A stretch of DNA of 36,758 nt, from positions 1-36,758 of the forward strand of contig NZ_JANZKP010000033.1 of the NCBI RefSeq assembly GCF_025642745.1. Reading direction: 5' to 3'. The notes beneath the pieces were generated by a model. That model made no database searches, was not told where the DNA came from, and saw only the letters and a list, made by a program, of their open reading frames with translations. Of the stretch, positions 15,610-24,277 are shown one piece after another; the stretch's first letter is position 1, and every line of letters begins with the position of its first letter. The position numbers were made by a program, and so were the translations under genes. This DNA comes from Cellulomonas sp. RIT-PI-Y. Lineage in GTDB: Bacteria > Actinomycetota > Actinomycetes > Actinomycetales > Cellulomonadaceae.

Positions 15610-16989
15610 ATGTCCATCTCCGCCACACAGACCGCCGCCCTGGCGCCCAAGCCGGTGAACTCTCCCGGCCGCGTCATCGCGGCGAGCCTGGTCGGCACCA
15701 CGATCGAGTTCTACGACTTCTACGTCTACGCGACCGCCGCGGTCCTCGTCTTCCCGAAGCTGTTCTTCACCGCCGCCGACTCCAGCACCGCGCTGCTGCT
15801 GTCCTTCGCGACCTTCGGCGCCGCGATGGTGGCCCGCCCGATCGGCGCGATCTTCTTCGGCCACCTCGGTGACCGCAACGGCCGCAAGTCGACCCTGGTG
15901 GCCTCGCTGCTGACCATGGGTGTCGCCACGTTCCTGATCGGCGTGCTGCCGACCTACGGCAGCGTCGGCCTGCTGGCCCCGATCCTGCTGCTGGTGATGC
16001 GCCTGGCCCAGGGCTTCGCGCTCGGCGGCGAGTGGTCCGGCGCGGCGCTGGTCGCCACCGAGAACGCCCCGGAGGGCAAGCGCGCCTGGTACGGCACGTT
16101 CCCGCAGGCCGGCGCACCGATCGGCTTCATCATCGCGAACACGCTGTTCCTGATCATCAACGGCATCCTCGGCTCGGACTCGCCGGAGTTCCTGAGCTGG
16201 GGCTGGCGGATCCCGTTCCTGTTCTCCGCCGTGATGGTGATCGTCGGCCTGTGGGTCCGGCTGAAGCTGGTCGAGTCCGAGTCGTTCAAGACTGCGGAGA
16301 AGACCGGCAAGATCACCAAGCTGCCGCTCGGCACCACGCTGCGGCACCACTGGCGTGCGGTGGTGCTCGGCACGTTCATCATGCTGGCCACCTACGTGCT
16401 GTTCTACCTGATGACCACGTTCGCGCTGACCTACGGCACCGCGGCCACCGAGACCTCCGACGCGGGCACGCACGGCCTGGGCATCCCGTACGTGCACTTC
16501 GTGCTGATGCAGGTCATCGGCGTGGTGTTCTTCGGCATCTTCACGCTGTTGTCCGGTCCGCTCGCCGACCAGATCGGTCGTCGCAAGCTGCTGATCTGGG
16601 TGACGTCGTGCATCGCGGTCTTCGGCCTGACCTTCGACGTGTTCCTGATGGTCCGCGAGGACATCGCGTTCACCGGCGCGCTGGCCCAGGCATTCCTGGT
16701 GATCGGCTTCACCCTGATGGGCGCGACCTTCGGTCCGATGGGCGCGATCCTGCCCGAGCTGTTCCCGACCAACGTCCGGTACACCGGGTCGGCGATCGCC
16801 TACAACGTGTCCTCGATCCTGGGCGCCGCGCTGGCCCCGATCGTCGCCCTGGAGCTGTGGAAGGCCGCGAGCGGGTCGACCTGGATCGTCGGGGTCTATC
16901 TCACCGGTGCCGCGGTGCTGACCCTGATCGCGCTCGTCCTGTCGAAGGAGACCAAGGACCAGGACTACTCCCGGGTCTCGCACGACTGA
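15610..16989 (+). CDS. MHS-family (metabolite:H+ symporter) MFS transporter
   Basis: The 459-residue protein has 12 predicted membrane segments and the hallmarks of the ProP/ShiA/KgtP group: SLVGTTIEFYDFYVYATAA at the first helix, GHLGDRNGRKSTL in the loop between helices 2 and 3, and RLAQGFALGGEWSGAALVATE in helix 4. DQIGRRKLL comes after helix 8. Such proteins import organic acids, shikimate, proline/betaine or similar by proton symport; the substrate cannot be read from sequence. ATG 15610 is chosen because the preceding open frame lies across the promoter, and a GGGGAG sequence stands 10 nt upstream. It is monocistronic, with a promoter and operator-like repeat upstream and a hairpin downstream. 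Confidence 0.93.
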   Translation: MSISATQTAALAPKPVNSPGRVIAASLVGTTIEFYDFYVYATAAVLVFPKLFFTAADSSTALLLSFATFGAAMVARPIGAIFFGHLGDRNGRKSTLVASLLTMGVATFLIGVLPTYGSVGLLAPILLLVMRLAQGFALGGEWSGAALVATENAPEGKRAWYGTFPQAGAPIGFIIANTLFLIINGILGSDSPEFLSWGWRIPFLFSAVMVIVGLWVRLKLVESESFKTAEKTGKITKLPLGTTLRHHWRAVVLGTFIMLATYVLFYLMTTFALTYGTAATETSDAGTHGLGIPYVHFVLMQVIGVVFFGIFTLLSGPLADQIGRRKLLIWVTSCIAVFGLTFDVFLMVREDIAFTGALAQAFLVIGFTLMGATFGPMGAILPELFPTNVRYTGSAIAYNVSSILGAALAPIVALELWKAASGSTWIVGVYLTGAAVLTLIALVLSKETKDQDYSRVSHD

Positions 16990-17006
16990 CGTCCGCCCGA
17001 CCGACC

Positions 17007-17050
17007 GAGGCCGGCGGTCCCCCGCTCCGACGGGTGGGGCCGCCGGCCTC
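17007..17050. terminator. GC-rich hairpin between convergent genes
   Basis: GAGGCCGGCGG pairs perfectly with CCGCCGGCCTC (11 bp), extended by a CCCC/GGGG step after a bulge, with a loop of about 10 nt. It sits 17 nt after the MHS transporter stop and 67 nt from the end of the convergent helicase gene. No T-tract follows on either strand, as is usual for actinobacterial terminators, so it may serve both directions. Confidence 0.6.
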
Positions 17051-17117
17051 GTCGTCGTCACCCGGACGTGCGCCCTCGGCGCACGGATCGCCGGAGCGAG
17101 GTCGACGCGCCGACCGG

Positions 17118-20100
17118 TCAGCCGATCCCCGCCAGCGCCTTCCGCACCCGCTTCTCGCTCACCGGCACCGGCGTCCCCAGCTGCTGGGCGAACAGCGACA
17201 CCCGCAGCTCCTGGATCAGCCACCGCACGTCGTCCAGCGCTGCCAGATCGGCCGGCACCGGCGTCCGGGAGGTCACCCGCGCCCGGACCTGCCCGAGCAG
17301 CTGCTCCAGGTCGTGCACCTGCCAGGCCAGCTGCTCGTCGCGGGAGGGGTTGTCGGCGGCCTTGTCCAGGCGGTGGGCGGCGGCACGCAGATAGCGGGGC
17401 AGCTGCGGCAGCCGGGTGGCGCCCACCTCCGCGACAAAGCCGTCGTGCACCAGGTCGGCGAGCTGGTCCTTGACGTCCTGCACGGTGCCGAGCAGGGCGA
17501 GCGACCGGGTGCCGCGGATGGCGGCGTCCAGGTCGCGGGCGGCGGTGAGCACCTGGACCAGGGTGCCGACCAGGTCGTGGACGGTGTCCTCCAGCCGGTC
17601 GCGGACCAGGGTGCGCAGGGCGGTGTACCCGTCAGCGGTGTGGATCGCGGTCGCCGGCCGGCCGGCCAGGTGCTCGGCGAGCAGGTGGTCGGCGGCGGCG
17701 AGCTGGATGTCCGTGGTCAGGGCCTCGGTGGACCGATAGGGGCTGGTGGCCAGGGCGAGCGCCTGCTGCCCGGTCCACCGGGAGGTGATCCGGGCCGGGG
17801 CGAGGCCGACGTCCAGCACCAGGAGGCGGCGAAGACCGCGGCGCTGGGCGGTGGCCTGCTCCCCGGCGTCGGCGAGCACCTGCACCCGGACCGTTCCACC
17901 CGGCTGCTCGACCAGGGCCGGGTATCCGCGCACGGTGAGGCCACCGGCGGCCTGGGCCTCGACCCGCTCCGGCAGGGCACCGTCGGGCAGACCGGTGGGC
18001 CAGGTCGTGAGGTCGGTGTCGGTGAGTCCGGGCACGACCGGGACGGTGGACGGCGCGGCGGCGGGTGGTCGCGGGGCGGTGGCCTCGCCCGCGGTGAGCT
18101 GTCCGTCCGTGCCGGTCGCCCGCACGGCGTCGGCCATCGCGTCCCGGACGGCGCTGCGGACGGCGGTCGACACCGCGTCCTGGGTGCGGGAGGCCAGTCG
18201 GCGCTGGAGCACGGCCAGGTCCTTGCCCTCGTCGACCACCCGGCCGCGGTCGTCCTCGACCCGGAAGGTGACCCGCAGGTGCGGCGGCAGCCGGTCGTCG
18301 TCGAAGGCGTCCTCGGGCACGTCGACGTCCCGGAGGGCACGGACCGCCTGGCGGAAGCTGGTGTGGAACGACGGGGCGGAGTCCCCGGCGCGGACGGTGT
18401 CCTCCCAGGACGCGGTGTGCCCGTCCAGCCAGGCGATCACGTCCCGGGCCACGTCCGGCGCGGGCACCAGCTGCACCCGGACCGGCTTGGGCAGCGCACG
18501 GATGGTGGCGGTGGCCAGTTCCTCGCGCAGACCGGGCACCAGGCGGTCGAATCCGTCCGGCTGCACCCGCGCCAGGGCCACCAGCGGCACGTGCACGGTG
18601 ATGCCGTCCGCGTCCGCGCCGGGCTGGAACTGGTAGGTCAGCGGCAGCGACAGGTCACCCTGCGGCCAGCTGGACGGGAAGTCCGACTCGTCGACCCCGG
18701 CGTCCTCCGCGACCAGCAGCTCCCGGGTGAAGGTGAGCAGGTCGGGGTGCTCGCGGCGCGCGGTCTTCCACCACTGGTCGAAGTGCCGGGCGGAGACCAC
18801 GGTGTCCGGGATCCGCTCGTCGTAGAAGTCGAAGAGCGCGTCGTCGTCGATCACCAGGCCACGCCGACGGGACCGCGCCTCCAGGTCCTCGACCTCGCGC
18901 AGCAGCCGCCGGTTCTCCGCGAAGAACGCATGGTGCGTGGTCCACTCGCCGTCGACCAGCGCGTGCCGGATGAACAGCTCGCGGGCCTGCTCCGGATCGA
19001 CCTGGGCGAACAGCACCCGGCGGCCGGTGACGATCGGGACGCCGTAGAGCATCACCCGCTCGACGGCCATCGCCGCGCCCTGCTTGCTCGACCACGAGGG
19101 CTCGGAGTAGCTGCGCTTGACCAGGTGCGCCGCCAGGTCCTCGGCCCACTCCGGCTGGATCCGGGCGACGTCCCGGCCCCAGAGCCGGGAGGTCTCGACC
19201 AGCTCACCGGCCATCACCCAGGCCGGCGGCTTCTTGGCCAGCGCCGACCCGGGGAAGATCGCGAACCGGGCCCCGCGTGCGCCCAGGTACTCGTTGCGCG
19301 GCCGGTTCCGGTCGGCCCGGCTGTCCTTGCGGGCACCGGTGCTGCGGACCTCGGTGACCTCCTGCATGCCGAGCTGGGACAGCAGGCCGGCCAGCAGTGC
19401 GACGTGGATCCGGTCGCCGTCCCACTCCAGGCGCAGCGAGCCCTTGGCCAGGTCCTCCCGCGCTGCGGTGAGGGTGTCCGCGTCCCGGTCGGAGCTGCGC
19501 GGCGGGCCGAGGGTGATGCCCAGCGGCTTCGCCAGCTCCTTGAGCTGGGTGACCACGTCCTGCCACTCGCGCAGCCGCAGGTAGTTCAGGTGTTCGGCCT
19601 TGCACAGCCGCCGGAACGCGGAGCCGGACAGCTCACGCTGCGCGTCCCGGACGTACTGCCAGAGGTTCAGGTACGACAGGAAGTCCGACGTGGTGTCCGC
19701 GAACCGTCCGTGCATCGCGTCGGCCTGCGGGCGGAACTCGGCCGGACGCTCGCGTGGGTCCTGGATCGACAGCGCGGCCGCGATGATCATCACCTCGCGG
19801 GCCACGTTCCGCCGACCGCCCTCGACGATCATCCGGGCCAGTCGGGGGTCCATCGGCAGCTGCGCCAGCGCCCGGCCGGTGTCGGTGAGCCGGGTCCCGC
19901 GAGCGGACGCGGGCACGGTCTCCAACGCGTTCAGCTCGGTCAGCAGCTGCACGCCGTCCCGCACCGCCCGCACGTCCGGCGGGTCGACGAACGGGAACCG
20001 TGCCACGTCCTCGGGTCCGGCCGCCACCCCGACCGCGACCATCTGCAGGATCACCGACGCCAGCGAGGTGCGCAGGATCTCCGGCTCGGTGAACCGGGGA

Positions 20101-21518
20101 CGCGACGCGAAGTCGGACTCGGAGTACAGCCGGATCGCGATGCCGTCCGCGACGCGCCCGCACCGACCGGACCGCTGGTTCGCGGAGGCCTGCGAGATCG
20201 GCTCGATCGGCAGCCGCTGCACCTTGGTGGCCTTGGAGTAGCGCGAGATCCGCGCGGTCCCGGGGTCGACCACATAGCGGATGCCCGGCACGGTCAGCGA
20301 CGTCTCGGCGACGTTGGTGGCCAGCACCACGCGCCGGGTGCCGTGCGCCTGGAACACCCGGTGCTGCTCCGCGGCGGACAGCCGGCCGTAGAGCGGCAGC
20401 AGCTCCACCGCGTCCGGTCGGCGCTGGTCGGTGACCCGTGCGCCCAGGTGTCCGCGCAGCGCCTCCTCGGCATCCCGGATCTCGCGCTCACCGGACAGGA
20501 ACACCAGGACGTCACCCGGCCCCTCGGCGGCGAGCTCGTCCACCGCCTCGCAGATCCCGGTCATCAGGTCCCGGTCCTCGCGCGGGGGCCGAGCCGGTCC
20601 CTTGGAGGGGCGCTCGTCCGGGCCGTCACTGGGCTGGTCACCGGGGTCGTCCGGGGTGAGCGGCCGGTACCGCAGCTCGACCGGGTACGTCCGCCCGGTC
20701 ACCTCGACCACCGGCGCCCGGTCGCCCTGCGCGTCCGCGAAGTGCTCGGCGAACCGTGCGGAGTCGATGGTCGCCGACGTGATGATCAGCTTGAGGTCCG
20801 GCCGGCGGGGCAGCAGCCGGGCCAGGTAGCCCAGAATGAAGTCGATGTTCAACGAGCGCTCGTGCGCCTCGTCGATGATCAGGGTGTCGTAGGCCCGCAG
20901 CTCCGGGTCGCGTTGGATCTGCGCGAGCAGGATGCCGTCGGTCATCACCTTGACCAGGGTCCGCTCGGACGACTCGTCGGTGAACCGGACCTGGTAACCG
21001 ACCAGCTCGCCGATGGTGGTGCCCAGCTCCTCGGCGATCCGCTCGGCGACGGTGCGGGCCGCGATCCGCCGGGGCTGGGTGTGGCCGATCTGCCCGTCCC
21101 GGCCGCGGCCGAGCTCCAGCACGATTTTGGGCAGCTGGGTGGTCTTCCCGGAGCCGGTCTCGCCCGCGACGATCACGACCTGGTGGTCCCGGATCGCGTC
21201 GGCGATCTCCGATCGGCGCGCCGAGACCGGCAGCTGCTCGGGGTAGGCGATCGGCGGCACCACGACGGCGCGGCGGGCGTCGGCCATCGCGCTCAGGCGG
21301 CGGGTGCGCCGTTCGGTGTCGTCGGTCCGGGGCCGGCGGTCGTCACGGCGCCGGTCCGACCGCGGCGACTGCTCGGTCCCCGTCGTGGCCCCGTTCGACC
21401 GGCCTCGACCCCCTCGGCGCCGACGGGGGCGGCCGTCGGCCGGAGCCGTCCGCGCGGCACCGTCGCCGACGGGACCACCCGGGGTGGTGGTCGGCGGAGT
21501 GGGATCGGCGGGAGTCAC
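17118..21518 (-). CDS. hrpA: DEAH-box ATP-dependent RNA helicase HrpA
   Basis: The 1466-residue protein has a complete DEAH/RHA helicase core: Walker A GETGSGKT (119-126), motif Ia TQPRRIAART, motif II DEAH (216-219), motif III SAT (248-250), LATNVAETSLT, and motif VI QRSGRCGRV. The winged-helix, HA2 and long C-terminal DUF3418-type region give the length typical of bacterial HrpA. HrpA acts on RNA and ribosomes and is reported to act on stalled ribosomes in E. coli. The first roughly 75 residues are low-complexity and Arg/Pro/Gly-rich (RRRRGGRGR), perhaps an RNA-binding tail. The GTG start has no clear ribosome binding site; an in-frame ATG at about residue 78 (MADARRAVVV) is a credible alternative start. 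A 60-nt gap separates it from the upstream MFS gene, so the two may be co-transcribed. Confidence 0.95.
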   Translation of the reverse strand: MTPADPTPPTTTPGGPVGDGAARTAPADGRPRRRRGGRGRSNGATTGTEQSPRSDRRRDDRRPRTDDTERRTRRLSAMADARRAVVVPPIAYPEQLPVSARRSEIADAIRDHQVVIVAGETGSGKTTQLPKIVLELGRGRDGQIGHTQPRRIAARTVAERIAEELGTTIGELVGYQVRFTDESSERTLVKVMTDGILLAQIQRDPELRAYDTLIIDEAHERSLNIDFILGYLARLLPRRPDLKLIITSATIDSARFAEHFADAQGDRAPVVEVTGRTYPVELRYRPLTPDDPGDQPSDGPDERPSKGPARPPREDRDLMTGICEAVDELAAEGPGDVLVFLSGEREIRDAEEALRGHLGARVTDQRRPDAVELLPLYGRLSAAEQHRVFQAHGTRRVVLATNVAETSLTVPGIRYVVDPGTARISRYSKATKVQRLPIEPISQASANQRSGRCGRVADGIAIRLYSESDFASRPRFTEPEILRTSLASVILQMVAVGVAAGPEDVARFPFVDPPDVRAVRDGVQLLTELNALETVPASARGTRLTDTGRALAQLPMDPRLARMIVEGGRRNVAREVMIIAAALSIQDPRERPAEFRPQADAMHGRFADTTSDFLSYLNLWQYVRDAQRELSGSAFRRLCKAEHLNYLRLREWQDVVTQLKELAKPLGITLGPPRSSDRDADTLTAAREDLAKGSLRLEWDGDRIHVALLAGLLSQLGMQEVTEVRSTGARKDSRADRNRPRNEYLGARGARFAIFPGSALAKKPPAWVMAGELVETSRLWGRDVARIQPEWAEDLAAHLVKRSYSEPSWSSKQGAAMAVERVMLYGVPIVTGRRVLFAQVDPEQARELFIRHALVDGEWTTHHAFFAENRRLLREVEDLEARSRRRGLVIDDDALFDFYDERIPDTVVSARHFDQWWKTARREHPDLLTFTRELLVAEDAGVDESDFPSSWPQGDLSLPLTYQFQPGADADGITVHVPLVALARVQPDGFDRLVPGLREELATATIRALPKPVRVQLVPAPDVARDVIAWLDGHTASWEDTVRAGDSAPSFHTSFRQAVRALRDVDVPEDAFDDDRLPPHLRVTFRVEDDRGRVVDEGKDLAVLQRRLASRTQDAVSTAVRSAVRDAMADAVRATGTDGQLTAGEATAPRPPAAAPSTVPVVPGLTDTDLTTWPTGLPDGALPERVEAQAAGGLTVRGYPALVEQPGGTVRVQVLADAGEQATAQRRGLRRLLVLDVGLAPARITSRWTGQQALALATSPYRSTEALTTDIQLAAADHLLAEHLAGRPATAIHTADGYTALRTLVRDRLEDTVHDLVGTLVQVLTAARDLDAAIRGTRSLALLGTVQDVKDQLADLVHDGFVAEVGATRLPQLPRYLRAAAHRLDKAADNPSRDEQLAWQVHDLEQLLGQVRARVTSRTPVPADLAALDDVRWLIQELRVSLFAQQLGTPVPVSEKRVRKALAGIG

Positions 21519-21578
21519 GACGTCCCATTGTCGCCGCTGCCGGGCCGAGCACGCGAACGGATTCGCGCGCGGCGGACA

Positions 21579-22799
21579 TCACACGTCGGCGGCGGCCGTC
21601 CGTACGGGCGCGGGGTCCGGCACCTGCCTCCGCGCGGCCCCGGCCAGGGACAGGCTGAGCACGATGAACACCCCCACCACCAGCAGTGCCTGGCGGGTTC
21701 CGACCTCCGCGGCCAGCAGGCCGAGCAGCGGCGGGGCGGCCAGCGCGGTCACGGTGCTGAACGAGGCGACCACCGACACCCGGACACTGGCCCGCAGCGG
21801 GTCGTCGGCGGCCGCCGTGGTCGCGATCGGGTTCCCCAGCGCTGCGCCGAAGCCCCACAGGATCACCCCCGCCCAGGCGAGCGCCAGGGTCGGACCGGTG
21901 ACGAACAGCAGCAGCCCGACCAGCGCCGACCCGCCCGACACCCGGAGCACGACCACCCGGCCGAACCGGTCGATCAGCCGGGTGCCGAACGCCCGGACCA
22001 GCGTCATCGCCGCCACGAAGCTCCCGTAGGCCAGCGCCCCGACGTCCTCGTGCGCGGCGAAGCCCTCCACCACCGCCAGGGGCATCCAGGTGCCGGCCGT
22101 TCCCTCGGTGAGCGAGGCCGCCATCAGCACCAACCCGAGCAGCAGGGTGCGAGGCTCGCGCCAGGCGGACAGCGCCTCGCCCGCGGCGGCCCGGCCCTTG
22201 GTCGCGGACCGGTCCCCGGCCAGGGTGATCGCGGTCGCCGGACGGATCAGCAGCAGCCGGATCGCCGTGCCCGCCGCGATCACCGCCACCACCTGCGGTC
22301 CGATCCCCAGCCCCGCCCGGGCGAACCCGGCCGCGATCAGCGCGCCGAGCGCTGCCCCGACCGAGAACATCGCATGGAAATGCGGCATGATCGCCCGCCC
22401 GATCCGTTGCTCCACCGCGGCGGCGCTGACGTTGATCGACAGGTTCGACCACGCGCTGGACACCCCGTTGATCAGCGCGCCGGGGAGGAACAACGGCACC
22501 GATCCGGTGAACACCGACACCGCCAGCAGCCCGAAGCCGACCGCGTGACCGACCACGCCGACCAGCAGGGTGGCCCGCGCCCCGATCCGGGTGACCACGG
22601 CGCCCCCGGACAGCGCGCCCAGCAGCGAACCGATCCCGCCGATCAGCAGCAGTCGTCCCAGCTCCGCGGCATCGATCCCCAGCGCCCCCATCAGGGACGG
22701 CAGTCGACTCGTCCAGGACACGTTCACGATCCCGAACAGGGCGAACTGGCACAGCAGGGCGATCCGGGTGCGGGCGGCGTCGCCCGTCGGGGTGGTCAC
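21579..22799 (-). CDS. MFS transporter, YbjJ/FucP-like subgroup
   Basis: The 406-residue protein has 12 hydrophobic segments. The N-terminus QFALFGIVNVSWTSRLPSL, the loop between the first helices (GIDAAELGRLLLIGGIGSLLG) and HFHAMFSVGAALGAL in helix 5 are typical of the inner-membrane YbjJ-like MFS proteins, whose substrates are mostly unknown. PHFHAMFS and the late GFGAALGNP motif support a functional permease. The start is GTG with GGAGGACC about 10 nt upstream on the minus strand. It lies 78 nt after the broken acyltransferase gene and 60 nt before hrpA, all on the minus strand. Substrate assignment is not possible. Confidence 0.88.
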   Translation of the reverse strand: MTTPTGDAARTRIALLCQFALFGIVNVSWTSRLPSLMGALGIDAAELGRLLLIGGIGSLLGALSGGAVVTRIGARATLLVGVVGHAVGFGLLAVSVFTGSVPLFLPGALINGVSSAWSNLSINVSAAAVEQRIGRAIMPHFHAMFSVGAALGALIAAGFARAGLGIGPQVVAVIAAGTAIRLLLIRPATAITLAGDRSATKGRAAAGEALSAWREPRTLLLGLVLMAASLTEGTAGTWMPLAVVEGFAAHEDVGALAYGSFVAAMTLVRAFGTRLIDRFGRVVVLRVSGGSALVGLLLFVTGPTLALAWAGVILWGFGAALGNPIATTAAADDPLRASVRVSVVASFSTVTALAAPPLLGLLAAEVGTRQALLVVGVFIVLSLSLAGAARRQVPDPAPVRTAAADV

Positions 22800-22877
22800 G
22801 GTGGAGGGTCCTCCGGTCGGTTCGAGCGCGCGACGTCGGCGGCGGGATCGAAGGCGACGGAGGCGACCCGACCCACG

Positions 22878-24049
22878 CTAGCGGTGCGTGACCCGGCGCT
22901 CGGTGACCCACGCGGCAGCCCGGCCCGCACCGCCGGACACCAGCGCCTCCAACGGCCCCCGCCGCCCGCGCCCCACGGTGAGCACCCCGACGACCAGGGC
23001 CCCGATCACGTTCCCGGCCCACAGCCCCCAAGTGGTCCCGACCGTCCACGCCGGCACGGTCAGCAGCGCGACCCCGAGAGCGACCACGTGCAGCACGTAC
23101 ACGGTCAGCGGCGCCGCGCCGGCCCACGCCAGCGGGCGCAGCACCCGGAACCCGTCCGGCCGGGTCGCCTCCCACCGCACCAGCAACGCGATCACCAGCA
23201 CCGCGGCCGCTGAGGTGAGCACGATGTCCGCCACGTTCCCGCTGTGCGGGGTCGCCACCAGCACGCTGGTCCAGCTGTACCCGCCGGACACCCCGAACGA
23301 GGCGCTGGTCAGCAGGGAGTTCGCCAGCTCGACGTCCACCCGACCCGGGTCGCCAGCGCCGGGGCGGCGACCTGGGTCCGGTAGACGACGCTGACCACCG
23401 CGACCAGGGCCACCACGAGGACCGAGCCGAGCGCGACCCGCCCGGTCCACCGGCGCAGCGCCTCCGTCCCCGCGGCCCGTGCGGCGAGCAACCCCCTGAT
23501 CAGCAGGATGCCGACGGTCAGGTACACGATCCAGGTCAGCACCGGGTAGGCGCCGGTGAACAGCACCGACGTCACCCAGTCGCCCGGCGACGCCCAGGAC
23601 AGCTCACCGAGCGTGTCCAGCTGCCGCGCGTCCCGGACCCAGGTCGTCACGAACGGCCCCGCCACCGCGGTCACCGCGGCGAAGGCGACCAGCACCCGGC
23701 TCGGCAGGTGGATCAACCCCGCGGCCAGGATCATCGCGACCCCGAGATACACCAGCACCACCATCGCGGGGGACGGCACCAGCCCGAGCAGGAACCCGAT
23801 CACCACCACGAGCAGCCCCCGGGTTCCCAGCGCCACCGACGCGGCGAGCGGTCGTCCGACGTAGCGCCGGGTGGACAGCACCGCACTCGCCCCGGCCAGC
23901 ACCGCGAACAGGGTGGACGGGAACCCGTCCACGATCCGTCCGCTCGGGCCGAGGACGGCCAGGATGGTGTGCGCGGCCATCATCCCGACGATCGCCAGCA
24001 GACGGGCGACATCGAGGGCGGCCAGACGGCCGGTGTCCGGGGCGGGCAT
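22878..24049 (-). pseudogene. Membrane acyltransferase-like (DUF418/HGSNAT-type) gene with a frame break
   Basis: Two overlapping minus-strand frames together make one polytopic protein of about 390 residues. The first part starts at ATG 24049, after a good AGGAG, with RLAALDVARLLAIVGMMAAHTI and FAVLAGASAVLSTRR. These are features of DUF418 and heparan-alpha-glucosaminide acetyltransferase-like membrane proteins. It runs into VVYRTQVAAPALATRVG and then out of frame, ending at 23309. The second part resumes as VDVELANSLLTSASFGVSGGYSW and continues with GNVADIVLTSAAAVLVIALL and APLTVYVLHVVALG to the stop at 22878. The switch lies at about 23325-23350, within a run rich in CCC/GGG. It corresponds to one missing (or two extra) bases. 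It may be a true mutation or a sequencing error; nothing indicates programmed slippage. Confidence 0.75.
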
Positions 24050-24218
24050 GACAGGGCTCCTGTTCGACGGGGGTGGGGACTTCTCGAGCGTGCCGGTGCG
24101 GAGGGGGTGGCGTCGTCAGTCCGGGCGTGGACCCGACGGGCACGACCATCGGACCCGGGGATGACCGCGGATCGACACCCGGACGGATAACCGGTCGACG
24201 CCGCGCGTGTCCTGGTCC

Positions 24219-24243
24219 TACCGTCGTCCCCATGTGGAACTGA
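24219..24243 (+). promoter_or_regulatory. Possible -10 box and Met-Trp-Asn mini-ORF upstream of the ABC-F gene
   Basis: TACCGT (24219-24224) resembles a -10 element and is followed 7 nt later by ATG TGG AAC TGA (24232-24243). A transcript from it would begin at or just before this ATG, giving a leaderless three-codon ORF 34 nt before the ABC-F start. Antibiotic-resistance ABC-F genes are often controlled by short-uORF attenuation. The -35 region (GTCGAC, 19 bp away) is poor and I could not build convincing alternative hairpins. Confidence 0.3.
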
Positions 24244-24277
24244 CCGGCCCCGAGTCCCTGTCCTGACTCTCACGCCG

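Noticed and set aside
16032..23213. A 2393-codon plus-strand open frame
   Set aside because: It is an antisense/out-of-phase shadow of the MHS transporter, hrpA, the MFS gene and part of the acyltransferase gene. Its translation is low-complexity Arg/Gly/Pro/His/Gln-rich with no domain, and it arises because GC-rich third positions remove stops in other frames.
23300..23460. Programmed ribosomal frameshifting in the acyltransferase-like gene
   Set aside because: No slippery heptamer or downstream pseudoknot is visible, and this family is not known for recoding. A mutation or sequencing error is simpler.
17118..24049. Acyltransferase-MFS-hrpA as a functional operon
   Set aside because: The genes are collinear with 60-78 nt gaps, but there is no functional link and no translational overlap. 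Co-transcription is possible, yet I do not claim a system.
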